Assembly: GCF_024139115.2 (NCBI RefSeq)
Contig: NC_085141.1
Coordinates: 393,128,632-393,192,631, forward strand
Source of the DNA: Armigeres subalbatus
Lineage: Eukaryota > Arthropoda > Insecta > Diptera > Culicidae
DNA length: 64,000 bases
Direction: 5' to 3'
Part shown: one piece after another, positions 11,218 to 21,800 of the stretch
Position numbering within the stretch: the first letter of the stretch is position 1
Layout: each line of letters begins with the position of its first letter
Position numbers and translations under genes: made by a program
The notes under the pieces: generated by a model
Seen by the model: the letters and a program-made list of their open reading frames with translations, nothing else
Database searches by the model: none
What the model was told of the DNA's origin: nothing

Positions 11218-12048
11218 ATGGATGAAGAAAACGGAGGCGAAACGCCTCCCAAAGACAATGTCGTTCGCACGCGATTCTACCAGGCTTCTTCGCCTGGGCC
11301 TTGGGTTGTTTACTTTCGGCAGAAAGTGAAAAGTATTGATTTTTTAGGAATCAAACGTGACTTGACGCGTCGTTTTCCGAAAACTGATTTTCATCAGATC
11401 AATCGGAACAAACTTCGTGTAACCGCACCTACATACCAGGATGCAAATGCTATCGCAAAAGACCAGAACTATAATGTGGAATATTTGGTTTATGTGCCCT
11501 CGCGAGAGGTCGAGATTGAAGGCGTGATTAACGCAGCGAGCCTGACTTGCAAGGATGTACTTGCAGGAAAAGGCCGTTTAAAGAATGCCCTGCAATCTAC
11601 CGTGGACATTCTGGACTGCAAGGAATTGCATTCAGCAGCCATGGTAGATGGTAAAAAAGTATACTCGAAGTCAGGTTCGCTACGGGTAACGTTTGCCGGC
11701 TCGATACTTCCAAAATATGTAGATATCGAAAATATGTTGTTTCCGGTGCGTCTTTTTGTACCCAGAGTTTTCAATTGTACCAACTGCAAACAGTTGGGGC
11801 ACACTGCCGAGTTTTGCGACAACAAGCCCCGTTGTGGCAAATGTTTTGAAAAACATAGGGAGGAGTCCTGCCAACAACAAGTTACAAAGTGCGCTTATTG
11901 TGGCATGGACCCTCCCCATGGTTTGCAAGAATGTCCGGTGTACAAAAAGCGCACCCAAAAAGTTAAGCGTTCGTTAGTACAGCGCTCTAAGCAGTCGTAT
12001 GCAGAAATGGTGAAGTCGCATGACACATCCGCAACTGCCAACGCAACG
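11218..12048 (+). pseudogene. I-clade gag-like ORF1, N-terminal part, cut by the insertion at 12049
   Basis: The ATG at 11218 opens 277 codons before the inserted element; the frame then runs 84 bases into foreign sequence and stops at 12132. An N-terminal domain with an RNA-recognition-like look (FYQASSPGPWVVYF, LRVTAPTYQDANAIA) precedes three Cys-His motifs: CTNCKQLGHTAEFC, CGKCFEKHREESC and CAYCGMDPPHGLQEC. This is the usual pattern for I-element ORF1 proteins, which bind RNA and package it into particles. The region is intact up to the breakpoint. The reading continues after the insertion at 18361: taking out the inserted element and one copy of its 5-base duplication leaves the frame in phase. 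The gag was therefore open here when the element jumped in. Confidence 0.85.
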
Positions 12049-12818
12049 CACAGTGGGGAAAAAGGGACCCAAAATGGCACCTATTTAAAGGCCGCTACAG
12101 TAGAGCCCTGCAATATACCTTATAAAATGTAAAAAAATGCGTAGAATCTCGTAGTGGAATTTTGGTTTTGCGCAGACATCAGGAAGTGCCCGTTTTGCCC
12201 GATTTTCCCCATTTTTCCGATAGAAAAATCAAATAATCAACTAGTTATCTCACTATATGTCTCAGAAATGAACAAAATTGCACAAGGATGCTGTGAAGAT
12301 GCATGGGAAGTCAAACAGATGTGGTTTAAATTTCGATTGTTGTCCATTTTGCCCGATTTGCCCTATGTTAATGCAGAAACTAAATATTTTCAGCATTTTT
12401 ATATCAATGTGAATTAAAATGAATATAACTTAAACATAAACATTACCATACTGTTGAAATATTAGTAAATTGGATAAAAAGCCTTTAAATAAATAACAGT
12501 GGACCATTTTGCCCCGATTACCTCATGTGTTGGAGGAAAAAACTCTATGTGAAACAAATATACGATCTCTTCAATTTTAAAAATATTCTACAGAATCGTT
12601 TCTTCCTGCTAGTAGTTACACTCGCATTATTTATTATTTCAATTAGGGTGACTAAATTTAAAATAGGGTGGTCGAAAAAATCGACGATTTTAAAATATCT
12701 CCTTCCTTAAAAAAATCACAACTTTGAACTACTATTATGAAGTGAAAGCTGAAGAATGGTAATTTCAATGAAGTACGGAACCTCAAAATCTATATCAATT
12801 ATTAGGGAAAATATCACA
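12049..12818 (+). repeat. Left outer arm of the 6.3-kb inverted-repeat element
   Basis: This is the inverted counterpart of 17629-18360. Landmarks shared by both arms are the block GCGCAGACATCAGGAAGTGC, the block ATGCATGGGAAGTCAAACAG, and the segment ending in AGGGAAAA. The arm contains no gene. The first 84 bases extend the interrupted gag frame by chance. Confidence 0.8.
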
Positions 12819-13361
12819 AAACAATTTGTTTTCGTTGATTTCTACTGCAATGATCTGCAGCGACTCTTTGTGTATTATTAGTTTTAATTTCAAAAATGAT
12901 TCAACCATATCTCGACATTGGCCATTCTAATAGTAAAATAATAATATTTTAACAAAAATTTCTAATCGGATAGTGGGTTCCCAAGTAACAATTTCAAGGC
13001 TTCGTGGATTTATTGAAGTATTTTAACGGTTTTATCATAGCCTTGTTTAATGCCATAGGATAAGCTTTTTTGGTGTGCTTATAGCTGCCTTCAAAACCAT
13101 AATAATCCGCTTAGTAAAACCACAAATGTCAAATGCCTCATAACCTTATTAGTAACCTTAGATAACCTTATTATTATCCTAAATAGTCTCATAAAACTAC
13201 GTTGGGAGACTGTCACAATGCCAAATATTTGTCTTACGCATAACCTCAATAAAGCTTCAGGGTTTTCAATAGATTCATAACGATATTGCACAAGAACATA
13301 ATGTTTGTTTTTAAAGCCATGAACTATAGCAGAACAAATGGCTAAAAAACATTTTCTTTGT

Positions 13362-13521
13362 CATAATGTTTCTTCTAAATGTATCCAAAATAATGGAAAC
13401 AGAAACGTAATCATTTTTAATTCGAATGCACAATTAAGAATGTCTATGTTTCTGTATCCTGTTTCCATTATTTTGGATAAATGTATAATATTAAATGCAG
13501 ATAAATGCAGAAACATTATAA
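13362..13521. repeat. Foldback element, imperfect inverted arms of ~40-55 bases
   Basis: CATAATGTTTCTTCTAAATG followed by TATCCAAAATAATGGAAACAG near 13362-13402 is mirrored at about 13460-13521 (CTGTTTCCATTATTTTGGAT, then CAGAAACATTATAA). It is probably a small MITE. No target duplication could be fixed. Confidence 0.55.
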
Positions 13522-13970
13522 CAAACAAAAAGTTTGTTGTGTGAAAACAATAAAATCTATTCCTTCAGAATGGACCATAGCATAACTTTTCTAATATATA
13601 TAATGAAAGATGTAACTGTACTTCCGGAAAAACAAAATGGTATGTACGATGAAATCTATCTAAGAAAAGTATCGTAAATTAAAGAAATTATTAGTGCAAA
13701 TGGTGTGACGACCATGATTATAAATGTGCTACTGCTGCTGATATAATAACATTAATTAAAATAATGTTAAAGGTTGTCTGTTCCTTCATTATCATAAACT
13801 AGTTCTCAATGCTATTTTTATTTTATACCTATTAGTCAGTTAATTAATGGACTAAATAATATAAAATCATGAGAATGCCAAAGTTTATAAATGTGGTGAA
13901 ATAAGTTGAAAACATGAATACATGCTATATTTCTTCTTTTACTGGAATTTCATTCCACAACTGTGATATG

Positions 13971-14030
13971 GTCGCCTCGTCGAGATATAGCCATTACGCA
14001 CTTTCACAGTTACTAATTGCAAGATTAAAA
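13971..14030 (-). mobile_element. Degenerate SINE remnant, Feilai-like
   Basis: On the minus strand it contains CTTGCAATTAGTAACTGTGA, then AAGTGCGTAATGG and GCGACC. This resembles the 3' body of the complete SINE copies (AACTGTGGAAGTGCTTAATG). It is short and diverged. Confidence 0.35.
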
Positions 14031-14386
14031 TTTAAAAAAAATAGGAAATCAAACTCAAACATTTCGTAGTCTTGATCTACTTGTTGCGATTTATTTCAAA
14101 TGATTTTTTATTTTGACAGATATGCAGCAACTAATTTTGGCCGCCAGTTGAAACGAAAAGTACCCATAGTGAAGAAGCAGCCATGATGATTAAATAAAAT
14201 AATTTTCAAACTGGCAATAATTCTTTTATGGAAATCACTATCATATTTAAGTAGTGATGATTTCCAAAATATTTTTCAAATATAGGAGCTCTGGAAATAT
14301 TTCGAGTCGAATCGGAATTAATTTGTAAAAAATAAATCATATCGATCGATATTGCTAACGATCGGACTGAATATGATTGTCGTAAA

Positions 14387-14549
14387 GGGGCCGTACACAT
14401 ATTACGTAAGCACTTATGGGGGGAGGGGGTTTGTCAATATATTACGCACCATATAAATAAAAAATCATTTGTATGTAGAAAAATCGTACATGGGGGGGGG
14501 GGGGTCGAAAAACCCAGAAAAAATGCTTACGTAATAAGTGTACGACCCC
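14387..14549. mobile_element. MITE with GGGGCCGTACAC / ACGTAAGCA termini
   Basis: The left end, GGGGCCGTACACATATTACG followed by TAAGCA, is mirrored by TGCTTACGTAATAAGTGTAC then GACCCC at the right end. G-runs lie inside both ends (GGGGGGAGGGGG and a run of 13 G). It resembles the copies at 15879-16048 and 16561-16723 in size (~165 bases), terminal CCGTAC/CCACAAATTACGT-type motifs and inner G/C runs. Confidence 0.65.
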
Positions 14550-14991
14550 AAACCACAATATATCGTCGGCGAGCTCGAACAAATTGATTTTCTTACCTGG
14601 TTCTACCAGAAATTCGAACTCGCACAAAATTTGATGCACGCGAACGAATTCCGAGGCATACAGTTTTCCTATGATTTCCAATTATGCCCATGAATGTTTG
14701 TTATTATTTCCTCCGTTGTTCCATTTCGATGCTTTCCCTTTTTCTACGAAACAATAATAAACAGATCCTAGAAAAAGAAATTCCTTTTTTTGACAGCGGA
14801 TTTATGGCAGTTTTATTATCAGCTTGGAATTTGCTTTGAAGATGTTCTCAAGAGTGGTCCACTTGGTCATAAATTACTCTTGTAGCGGTCCTCAAGAGGT
14901 TTTCATGTAGTTTTTAGTTTTGTTGCTAGCTATGAAAATTTGCTCTCCAAAACTTTTAATAGAGTATGATAAAACTAAAAATGATACTTGG

Positions 14992-15345
14992 GATTTGAAT
15001 TGAATTGCCGTGGTTTTATTTAATATGAATTATTTTTGAAATAAATTCATGTGTACTGCGTTTAGGTTAAATAATTAAAACACTATTAATGTAAAATCCC
15101 TCTTTTCCATCATTCAAATAGAGTAGACAACCAAATATATAAAGAATGTAAAGAATGTAAATCATATTTGTAAGCATTTTAGAATTCGTGTTCATTTATA
15201 GATCCCATTCTGTCCGGCATAATATGTATGGTAGGTTAAAAAATATAAATAGCTCTCGATGATGCCGAGTATGAAACATTTTTTAGTAAAACAGTTTTAG
15301 AATTAAATGGATTCCAATTATTCACCATTTTACCACATTATCACT
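14992..15345 (+). repeat. Left inner arm of the 6.3-kb inverted-repeat element
   Basis: It is an inverted match to 17005-17345. Both sides share TTTGAATTGAATTGCC, GTAAAATCCCTCTTTT, AAGCATT...GTGTTCATTTA...GATCCCATT and ATGGATTCCAATTATTCACC. The match is imperfect, with indels. Confidence 0.65.
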
Positions 15346-15455
15346 TTATAAGAAACTAAACTTGTAGAAGACTATCGTCAAAAAGACAATATTGTAAAAT
15401 ACTTTACTTTAATTTACTGAATGATAATTTACCTTCTGTTATCGAACATAATGTA

Positions 15456-15618
15456 ATATCTCGCTTAACTTTTCAAAAGGACCTAAGTAACATTTTTTTC
15501 ATGAATTAATTTGAATAGCGCAATCAACAGAAAAACATGAAAGCTTTCGATTGCAGTACTCAAATTAATTCATGAAAAAAATGTTACTTAGGTCCTTTTG
15601 AAAAGTTAAGCGAGATAT
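15456..15618. mobile_element. Near-perfect palindrome, 58-base arms with ~45-base loop
   Basis: ATATCTCGCTTAACTTTTCA and onward to TTTGA at about 15514 is repeated in inverse orientation from about 15560 to 15618. I found no mismatch over the outer ~55 bases. It is a foldback MITE in the loop region of the larger inverted repeat. Confidence 0.7.
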
Positions 15619-15878
15619 GTAATAAAAACATTGACATTTTTGAGAACTTTAATGTACACTTTCCTTCGATTATAGTTTTTGTTAATACCTATGAATAACA
15701 TAAAAATAATGTTCAATAAGAAATTGAATTGAGTATGGTTTATTGGTTTCAGTACATTTTGATCACAATTGTCTTATAATCTGGCACGACTTTCAAAGAA
15801 ACAAAAAAACAATAAAATGCAAACAAAACACGTTTTATTATTGGTTGATATGTATTTCACATTTCTAGAAATTCAGTT

Positions 15879-16048
15879 GGGAAAAATCCATAAATTACGT
15901 CACGCAAAAATCGGCGATTTTCAGCCCCCCCTCCCCCCCTTCGTCACACTTTTTGTATTAAACCTCTAGAATTTTTGTATGAATCTTCACGCTGCTCGGA
16001 ACCCCCCTCCCCCCAAAAACGCGTGACGTACTTTGTGGATGGCCCCTT
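15879..16048. mobile_element. MITE with CCATAAATTACGTCACGC / GCGTGACGTACTTTGTGG termini
   Basis: The left end, AATCCATAAATTACGTCACG, is mirrored by CGTGACGTACTTTGTGGATG then GCCCC at the right. C-runs sit just inside both ends (CCCCCCCTCCCCCCC and CCCCCCTCCCCCC). It is of the same general type as 14387-14549 and 16561-16723. Confidence 0.65.
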
Positions 16049-16560
16049 AGTGAGATTCTATTTTGTTATTATATCGACAGAAAGAGTAATTTTCTCGTGC
16101 AAAATCAGAAATGTTTTGATCTATTTCTGATACTAAATTATACAAAACAATATGAAATTTCGCCATTCAAACATTCAATATTATTTGCTTAATTTGTTAT
16201 CCTTTTAAAAATTAGTATCGCCTTGACATTCATTAGTACTAAAATGCTTTATTTATCTATAAATTATATTTATAATTTTTTCTTAATGTATTTCACTACA
16301 AACTTACAAATTTAAAAAAATACGATAAACAATTTTTTATTGAAGTATCCGCAACTTATGAAAAATAAATCAGATAAAAGTTGCACCAACCAACCTAATT
16401 ATTGAATATTGATTTACTTGGGTTTCGCTTTGCATAAGAAAGTAATTTGAGAAAAACTCATTTTTTTAAACAGAACCACAGCGTAAAAAATCAGCTTGTG
16501 TAATTTAATAAAAAAAAAACATTATCAAACGAGAGTGTATGGCCCTGAAAAATGTCAATG

Positions 16561-16723
16561 AGGGAACATCCACAAATTACGTAACGCTTAGAGGGGGGAT
16601 GGGGGGTTGCCCGAAATGTGACAATCCATACACAAAATTTCAATGATTTATACAAAAGTGTGACATAGGGGAGGGGGTTGAAAATGGCCAGTTTTTGCGT
16701 TACGTAATTAATGGATCTTCCCT
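16561..16723. mobile_element. MITE with AGGGAACATCCACAAATTAC termini
   Basis: AGGGAACATCCACAAATTAC then GTAACGC at the left is mirrored by GCGTTACGTAATTAATGGAT then CTTCCCT at the right. Inner G-runs and a TGTGACA...TGTGACA pair give it the same layout as the other two ACGTAA-type MITEs in this block. Confidence 0.65.
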
Positions 16724-17004
16724 GATTAATTGCTGAGTATTATGTTTACGTTTATTTTTGCATAACTGTAATTATTTATTTTAATTTTTTTTATTCGATT
16801 ATTTATTGTTTCTCTTTGGCGGTATTTAGCAGTTAAATCAATTGTGTTAACTCATTCTGAAATTTCAAGATTTCTTTTAGTTACTGTATAACATCATATT
16901 CGACTGAAATAGGTATTTCGTTTATTAAACATTTTTTGTCGATATATCTTTATTAGATATTTTGGCTTTTTTTTTATATCTCTCTATTAATTAAGTTTCT
17001 CATA

Positions 17005-17345
17005 AAGGGGTTCTATGGTAAAATTGTGAATAATTGGAATCCATTTACGTATTTCACATAGTTCTAAAAGCGTTAAAAAAAATCGCACTAATTTTTTTTT
17101 TCGCTGTGTGCTTTTAGAGCACCATATTTATATTTATATATTTTATCATACACATTTTGTCGGATAAAACCATAAAATGGGATCTTTAAATGAACACGAA
17201 TGCTTACATATTGATTTTTATGCTTTTACATTCTTCATGTATTTAATTGTCTACACCATTTGAATGATGAAAAAGAGGGATTTTACTTTAATAAGCATTT
17301 TACATTAGGGGTGTTATACAAAACCAAGGCAATTCAATTCAAACC
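17005..17345 (-). repeat. Right inner arm of the 6.3-kb inverted-repeat element
   Basis: This is the inverted counterpart of 14992-15345. It ends against the 14-base repeat that flanks the palindromic insertion at 17353-17614. Confidence 0.65.
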
Positions 17346-17352
17346 AAAATAG

Positions 17353-17614
17353 TTGTTTACAATGGATCAATCGCCGCGAAATTGCTGGTGGGGATTCTCA
17401 TCGATTTGTTTTCGGCGAAAAATGACAAAACAAAACTTTGCCAGACTGTCCGGACGTTTCGGTCGATTTACTGGCCTTCGACCATCTTCTGCGGACAAAT
17501 CTTCCAGTCACTTATTTTCTAACAGACAGCCATTACTACTAACTCATAGAAGGACAGTCTGGCAAAGTTTTGTTTTGTCATTTTTCGCCGAAAACAAATC
17601 GATGAGAATCCCCA
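17353..17614. mobile_element. Insertion with a perfect 63-base inverted repeat and 14-base target duplication
   Basis: Bases 17389-17451 and 17552-17614 are exact reverse complements (63/63), separated by 100 bases. The 14-mer TCAAACCAAAATAG stands on both sides (17339-17352 and 17615-17628), so the segment arrived as one insertion. The 91-codon ORF across it is a shadow. A duplication this long is more typical of LINE-driven insertion than of cut-and-paste MITEs. Confidence 0.7.
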
Positions 17615-17628
17615 TCAAACCAAAATAG

Positions 17629-18360
17629 GAAAAATTCCCGATAATTCAATTTGGGGATCCGTAGTTCATAGAAAGTACCATTCTTCAGCTTTCATTTCAT
17701 ATTTAATTGGTTAAGTAGTACAAAAGTTGTAATTTTTTTAAAGAAGGGGATTTTTAAAAATCGTCGATTTTCTAGACCACCCTATTTTTTTAATTTAGTC
17801 ACCCTAATCAAAATACTAACTACTTCAGGGAGAAAAGAGGAGAGATCGAATATCTATTTCACATAGAGTTTTTTCCTCCAACACATGGGGTAATCGGGGC
17901 AAAATGGTCCACTGTTATTTATTTAGAGGCTTTTTATCCAATTTACTAATATTTCAACAGTATGGTAATGTTTATGTTTAAGTTATATTTATGTGAATTA
18001 ATTGATATAAAAATGCTAAAAATATGTAGTTTCTGCATTAACATAGGGCAAATCGGGCAAAATGGACAACAATCGAAATTTAAACCACATCTGTTTGACT
18101 TCCCATGCATCTTCACAGCATCCTTGTACAATTTTGTTCATTTCTGAGACATATAGTGAGATAACTAGTTGATTATTTAATTTTTCTATCGGAAAAATGG
18201 GGAAAATCGGGCAAAACGGGCACTTCCTGATGTCTGCGCAAAACCAAAATTCCACTACGAGATTCTACGCATTTTTTTACATTTTATAAGGTATATTGCA
18301 GGGCTCTACTGTAGCGGCCTTTAAATAGGTGCCATTTTGGGTCCCTTTTTTCCCACTGTG
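17629..18360 (-). repeat. Right outer arm of the 6.3-kb inverted-repeat element
   Basis: It is an inverted match to 12049-12818, ending in CACTGTG at 18360. Minus-strand ORFs here mirror those of the left arm and are not genes. Confidence 0.8.
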
Positions 18361-18895
18361 CAAAGGCTGCTATTTCAGCTACCGTTCAAGTAAGTGATTT
18401 TTATGATGTCATTTCCATAGACGAATCGGACTCTGACGTAGCCGATATGGATGATTCTGCGGAGGTACACGTACCCGAAAAGAGGAAGAAACTGTCTTCC
18501 CTGGATTGCGCCGTAAGAAAACAAAATCATCCCTAGAAGCTTGCCGAAATATGATGGTAATGGGGATTATTTAAAATTCCGAAGCAGCCTGTCTATACTG
18601 CTCCTTTTGACCCATGTTGCAGTAAGACATTCCGCCATTGCCTAAAACTGATGTCACAAAGAAACATCAGTCAAGGAATATCTCTGAGCAGAAAATTGCT
18701 ACTCGCACTTCCAAGAAAAGAATCTCGTCCAAGCGAGGATTGATATCCTTTAAGGACCTTGTGGATCGTATTTTGAACTTATTCAATATTCCGAATTCAT
18801 TGAGGCCAATCATTGACCTCTTTATTCCAACAGTTGATAGTTATCTGAAGCAATTGACTGTTTCATGGCCCTTCTTGCAGGACTTGTATCTTTCG
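18361..18895 (+). pseudogene. I-clade gag-like ORF1, C-terminal part, after the insertion
   Basis: It resumes the gag frame at 18361-18365 (the right copy of the 5-base duplication) with an acidic, serine-rich linker (DVISIDESDSDVADMDD) and a basic stretch (EKRKKLSS). That frame then stops near 18535. The C-terminal end is recovered in another frame from 18638 (FKDLVDRILNLFNIPNSLRP, then SYLKQLTVSWPFLQDL), so at least one frameshift lies between. The end abuts the start of ORF2 with no gap. Loss of open frame here is separate from the interruption by the DNA element, so the copy has decayed further. Confidence 0.7.
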
Positions 18896-21800
18896 ATGGA
18901 TAATACGGCCATACAAGATACAATCACTGTGCTGCAGTGGAACTGTCATAGTCTGAAACATAAATTGGACGTGTTTAAGTTTTTAATTCGCAACTCCGAT
19001 TGCGATATATTTGCACTCTGTGAAACATGGCTTTCTTCTGAAGATGAAATCAACTTCCACGATTTTAACATTATTCGCCAAGATCGGAATGATCATTATG
19101 GTGGCGTTCTTTTGGGAATCAAAAATGTCACACTTTCTACAGAATTCCCATTCCGACTGCTAATGGTTTAGAAATCGTCGCTTGCCAAGTAAATGTAAAG
19201 AATAAAGACCTTTGCATAGCTTCAGTGTATATTCCCCAAATGCCTCACTTAATCGTCGGCATCTTTGGAGCGCAGTCTCTCTTTTATCATCCCCAGTTTT
19301 AATACTGGGTGATATGAATGCACATGGTATTGCATGGGGCGAAACTAGAGACGATAACAGAGCGCCTATTTTCTATGATTTGTGCGACGATTTCAACTTG
19401 AATATTTTGAACACAGGCGAAGTAACTCGAATAGGACCTCAAGGTCAGGAAAGTCGAATAGATCTGTCTTTATGCTCTAATTCACTATCATTAGATTGCA
19501 CGTGGAAGGTAATCCAAGATCCCCATGGTAGTGACCACATGCCGATAGTCACCACAATCAAAAGCGGTTATCAACGATCAGTGCCAGTTAATGTTCCTTT
19601 CGACCTCACGAAAATCTTTGACTGGCCAAAATTTGCATCGGCGGTAAAAATTGGTATTGAATCAACTGATATTCTTCCTCCACTGGATGAGTATCGATTC
19701 CTTACCGAATTGATTCATAAAAGCGCACTAGAAGCTCAGAAACGACGCGTTCCAAGTACATCTGTCATAAGAAGACCAGCCACTCCTGGATGGGATGATG
19801 AATGTATTAAGTTGTATTCCGAGAAATCTGATGCCTTCAAGGCTTTCCGTAAACACGGAAGGTCTGAGCTTTTCGAAGAGTATTTGAGGCTTGAAAGAAA
19901 GCTCAAAAATCTTCTCAAGGCTAAAAAACGTAGCTACTGGCGACGTTTTGTTGAGGGACTATCACGAGAAACCTCAATGACAACACTTTGGAAAACGGCC
20001 CGCAACATGCGGAACCGCATTTCCACCAATGAGAGTGAAGAATACTCCAATCGATGGATATTCAACTTCGCAAAAAAGGTCTGCCCAGATTCCTAACCAG
20101 CGGAACCGCTATTTCGAGAATCAGTCACTGATCCCGGTTCTTTGGGTGGACCATTCTCAATGCTGGAACTTTCTATGTCTCTTCTTTCATCAAACAATTC
20201 TTCTCCGGGATGCGATAATATCAAATTCAATCTTCTTAAAAACCTCCCAGATATCGCTAAAAGACGATTACTTGACCTGTACAACTGTTTCATGGAGTAC
20301 AACATCGTACCACCAGAATGGCGACAGGTCAAAGTAATAGCTATTCAAAAGCCTGGGAAACCAGTGTCTGATCATAATTCATACCGACCGATTGCCATGC
20401 TATCGTGCATGAGGAAATTATTGGAGAAAATGATCCTTTCAAGAATTGACCATTGGGTCGAGCAAAATGCATTACTGTCAAATACTCAATTCGGTTTTCG
20501 AAAAGGTAAAGGAACAAATGACTGTCTAGCGTTGCTCTCTTCAGATATACAGCTGGCCTATGCGCACAAGGAGCAACTGGCTTCAGTTTTCTTGGATATT
20601 AAGGGCGCTTTTGATTCTGTTTCCATAGAAGTACTGTCGGAAAATTTGCACAGTAGTGGATTACCCGTTATTTTGAATAATTTCTTGTACAATTTGTTGT
20701 CAGTAAAACATATGAACTTTACTCTCGGCACTCTGACAACTTCCAGAAATAGCTACATGGGCCTTCCCCAAGGTTCATGTTTAAGTCCCTTGCTTTACAA
20801 TTTCTATGTTAAAGATATTGACAATTGTTTGGAAGGACAATGCACGCTTAGACAACTTGCAGATGATGCCGTGATCTTCCTAAGAGGTTCATGTGCAAAT
20901 GTCCTGCAAAGACCATTGCAAAATTCCCTAAATAACCTGACTGTTTGGGCCAGACATTTAGGGATCGAGTTTTCTCCGCAAAAAACTCAATTGGTAGTGT
21001 TTACTAAGAAGCGGTACCCAGCTCAACTGAAACTAAAGCTGTTGAAAGATGACATAAACCAATCTTTAGCTTCTAAATACCTTGGGGTCTGGTTTGATTC
21101 CAAGTGTACCTGGAAAACCCATATTGATTATTTGTTAGAGAAATGCCGAAAAAGGATCCATTTTCTCCGTTCTATCTCCGGAACTTGGTGGGGCGCTCAC
21201 CCGGAAGACCTCATCAAACTCTATAGAACGACTATTCTCTCTGTTTTAGAGTATGGCTCTTTCTGCTTCCTCTCAGCAGCTGATTGCCACCTGATCAAAT
21301 TGGAACGAACTCACTCAGAATACTCATCAAATGTGGAACAAGTAACACACTTGTATTAGAAAACTTCGATAATATGCTTGAACTGGTTCATCGTTCAAGA
21401 TACCTGCGAGTCTATCTCAACTACATATCGTCAGATCTCTGTCTTCCATGTTATAATCCACCTCGAGTTCACTTCGTCAACGACAGTTCCTCAATTGAAT
21501 ACGATCTGTCCATGAAACACGCTATTCAAGGAATACCAGATCATCTTCGACAAATATCTATCCCTTCCATTTTTTCTGAAAAATATGAACATGTCAATTG
21601 CAATAACAGATATTTCACTGATGGTTCTCGCATTAACGGATCCACTGGCTTCGGTGTTTTCAACGTAAATTCAACCACCTTCCGAAAACTTCAAGAACCG
21701 TGTTCGGTTTATGTTGCTGAGCTGGCAGCAATTAACTTCGCTTTGGGGATAATTTCCAATCAGCCCGTAGACCATTATTTCATCTTCTCGGATAGTCTTA

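Larger units (their letters stand above)
12819..14991. other. Extra 2.2-kb segment in the left arm, not mirrored in the right arm
   Basis: The right arm goes directly from the outer to the inner paired segment (apart from its own insertion at 17353-17614), whereas the left arm has about 2.2 kb more. That DNA is AT-rich and without genes. It includes a foldback (13362-13521), a short SINE-like remnant (13971-14030) and a MITE (14387-14549). It is either a secondary insertion or a part lost from the right arm. Confidence 0.45.
12049..18360. mobile_element. Transib-like non-autonomous DNA element, 6.3 kb, long terminal inverted repeats
   Basis: The two ends are inverted copies starting CACAGTGGGGAAAAAGGGAC (left) and CACAGTGGGAAAAAAGGGAC (right end read on the minus strand). 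The arms match over some 730-770 bases (12049-12818 with 17629-18360), and an inner pair matches at 14992-15345 with 17005-17345. Flanking pentamers are CAACG (12044-12048) and CAAAG (18361-18365), a 5-base duplication with one later substitution. CACWRTG-type termini plus 5-base duplications are the known signature of Transib transposons, whose transposase is related to RAG1. No transposase ORF is present; the longest frames are under 100 codons. The interior is packed with secondary insertions. Confidence 0.65.
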
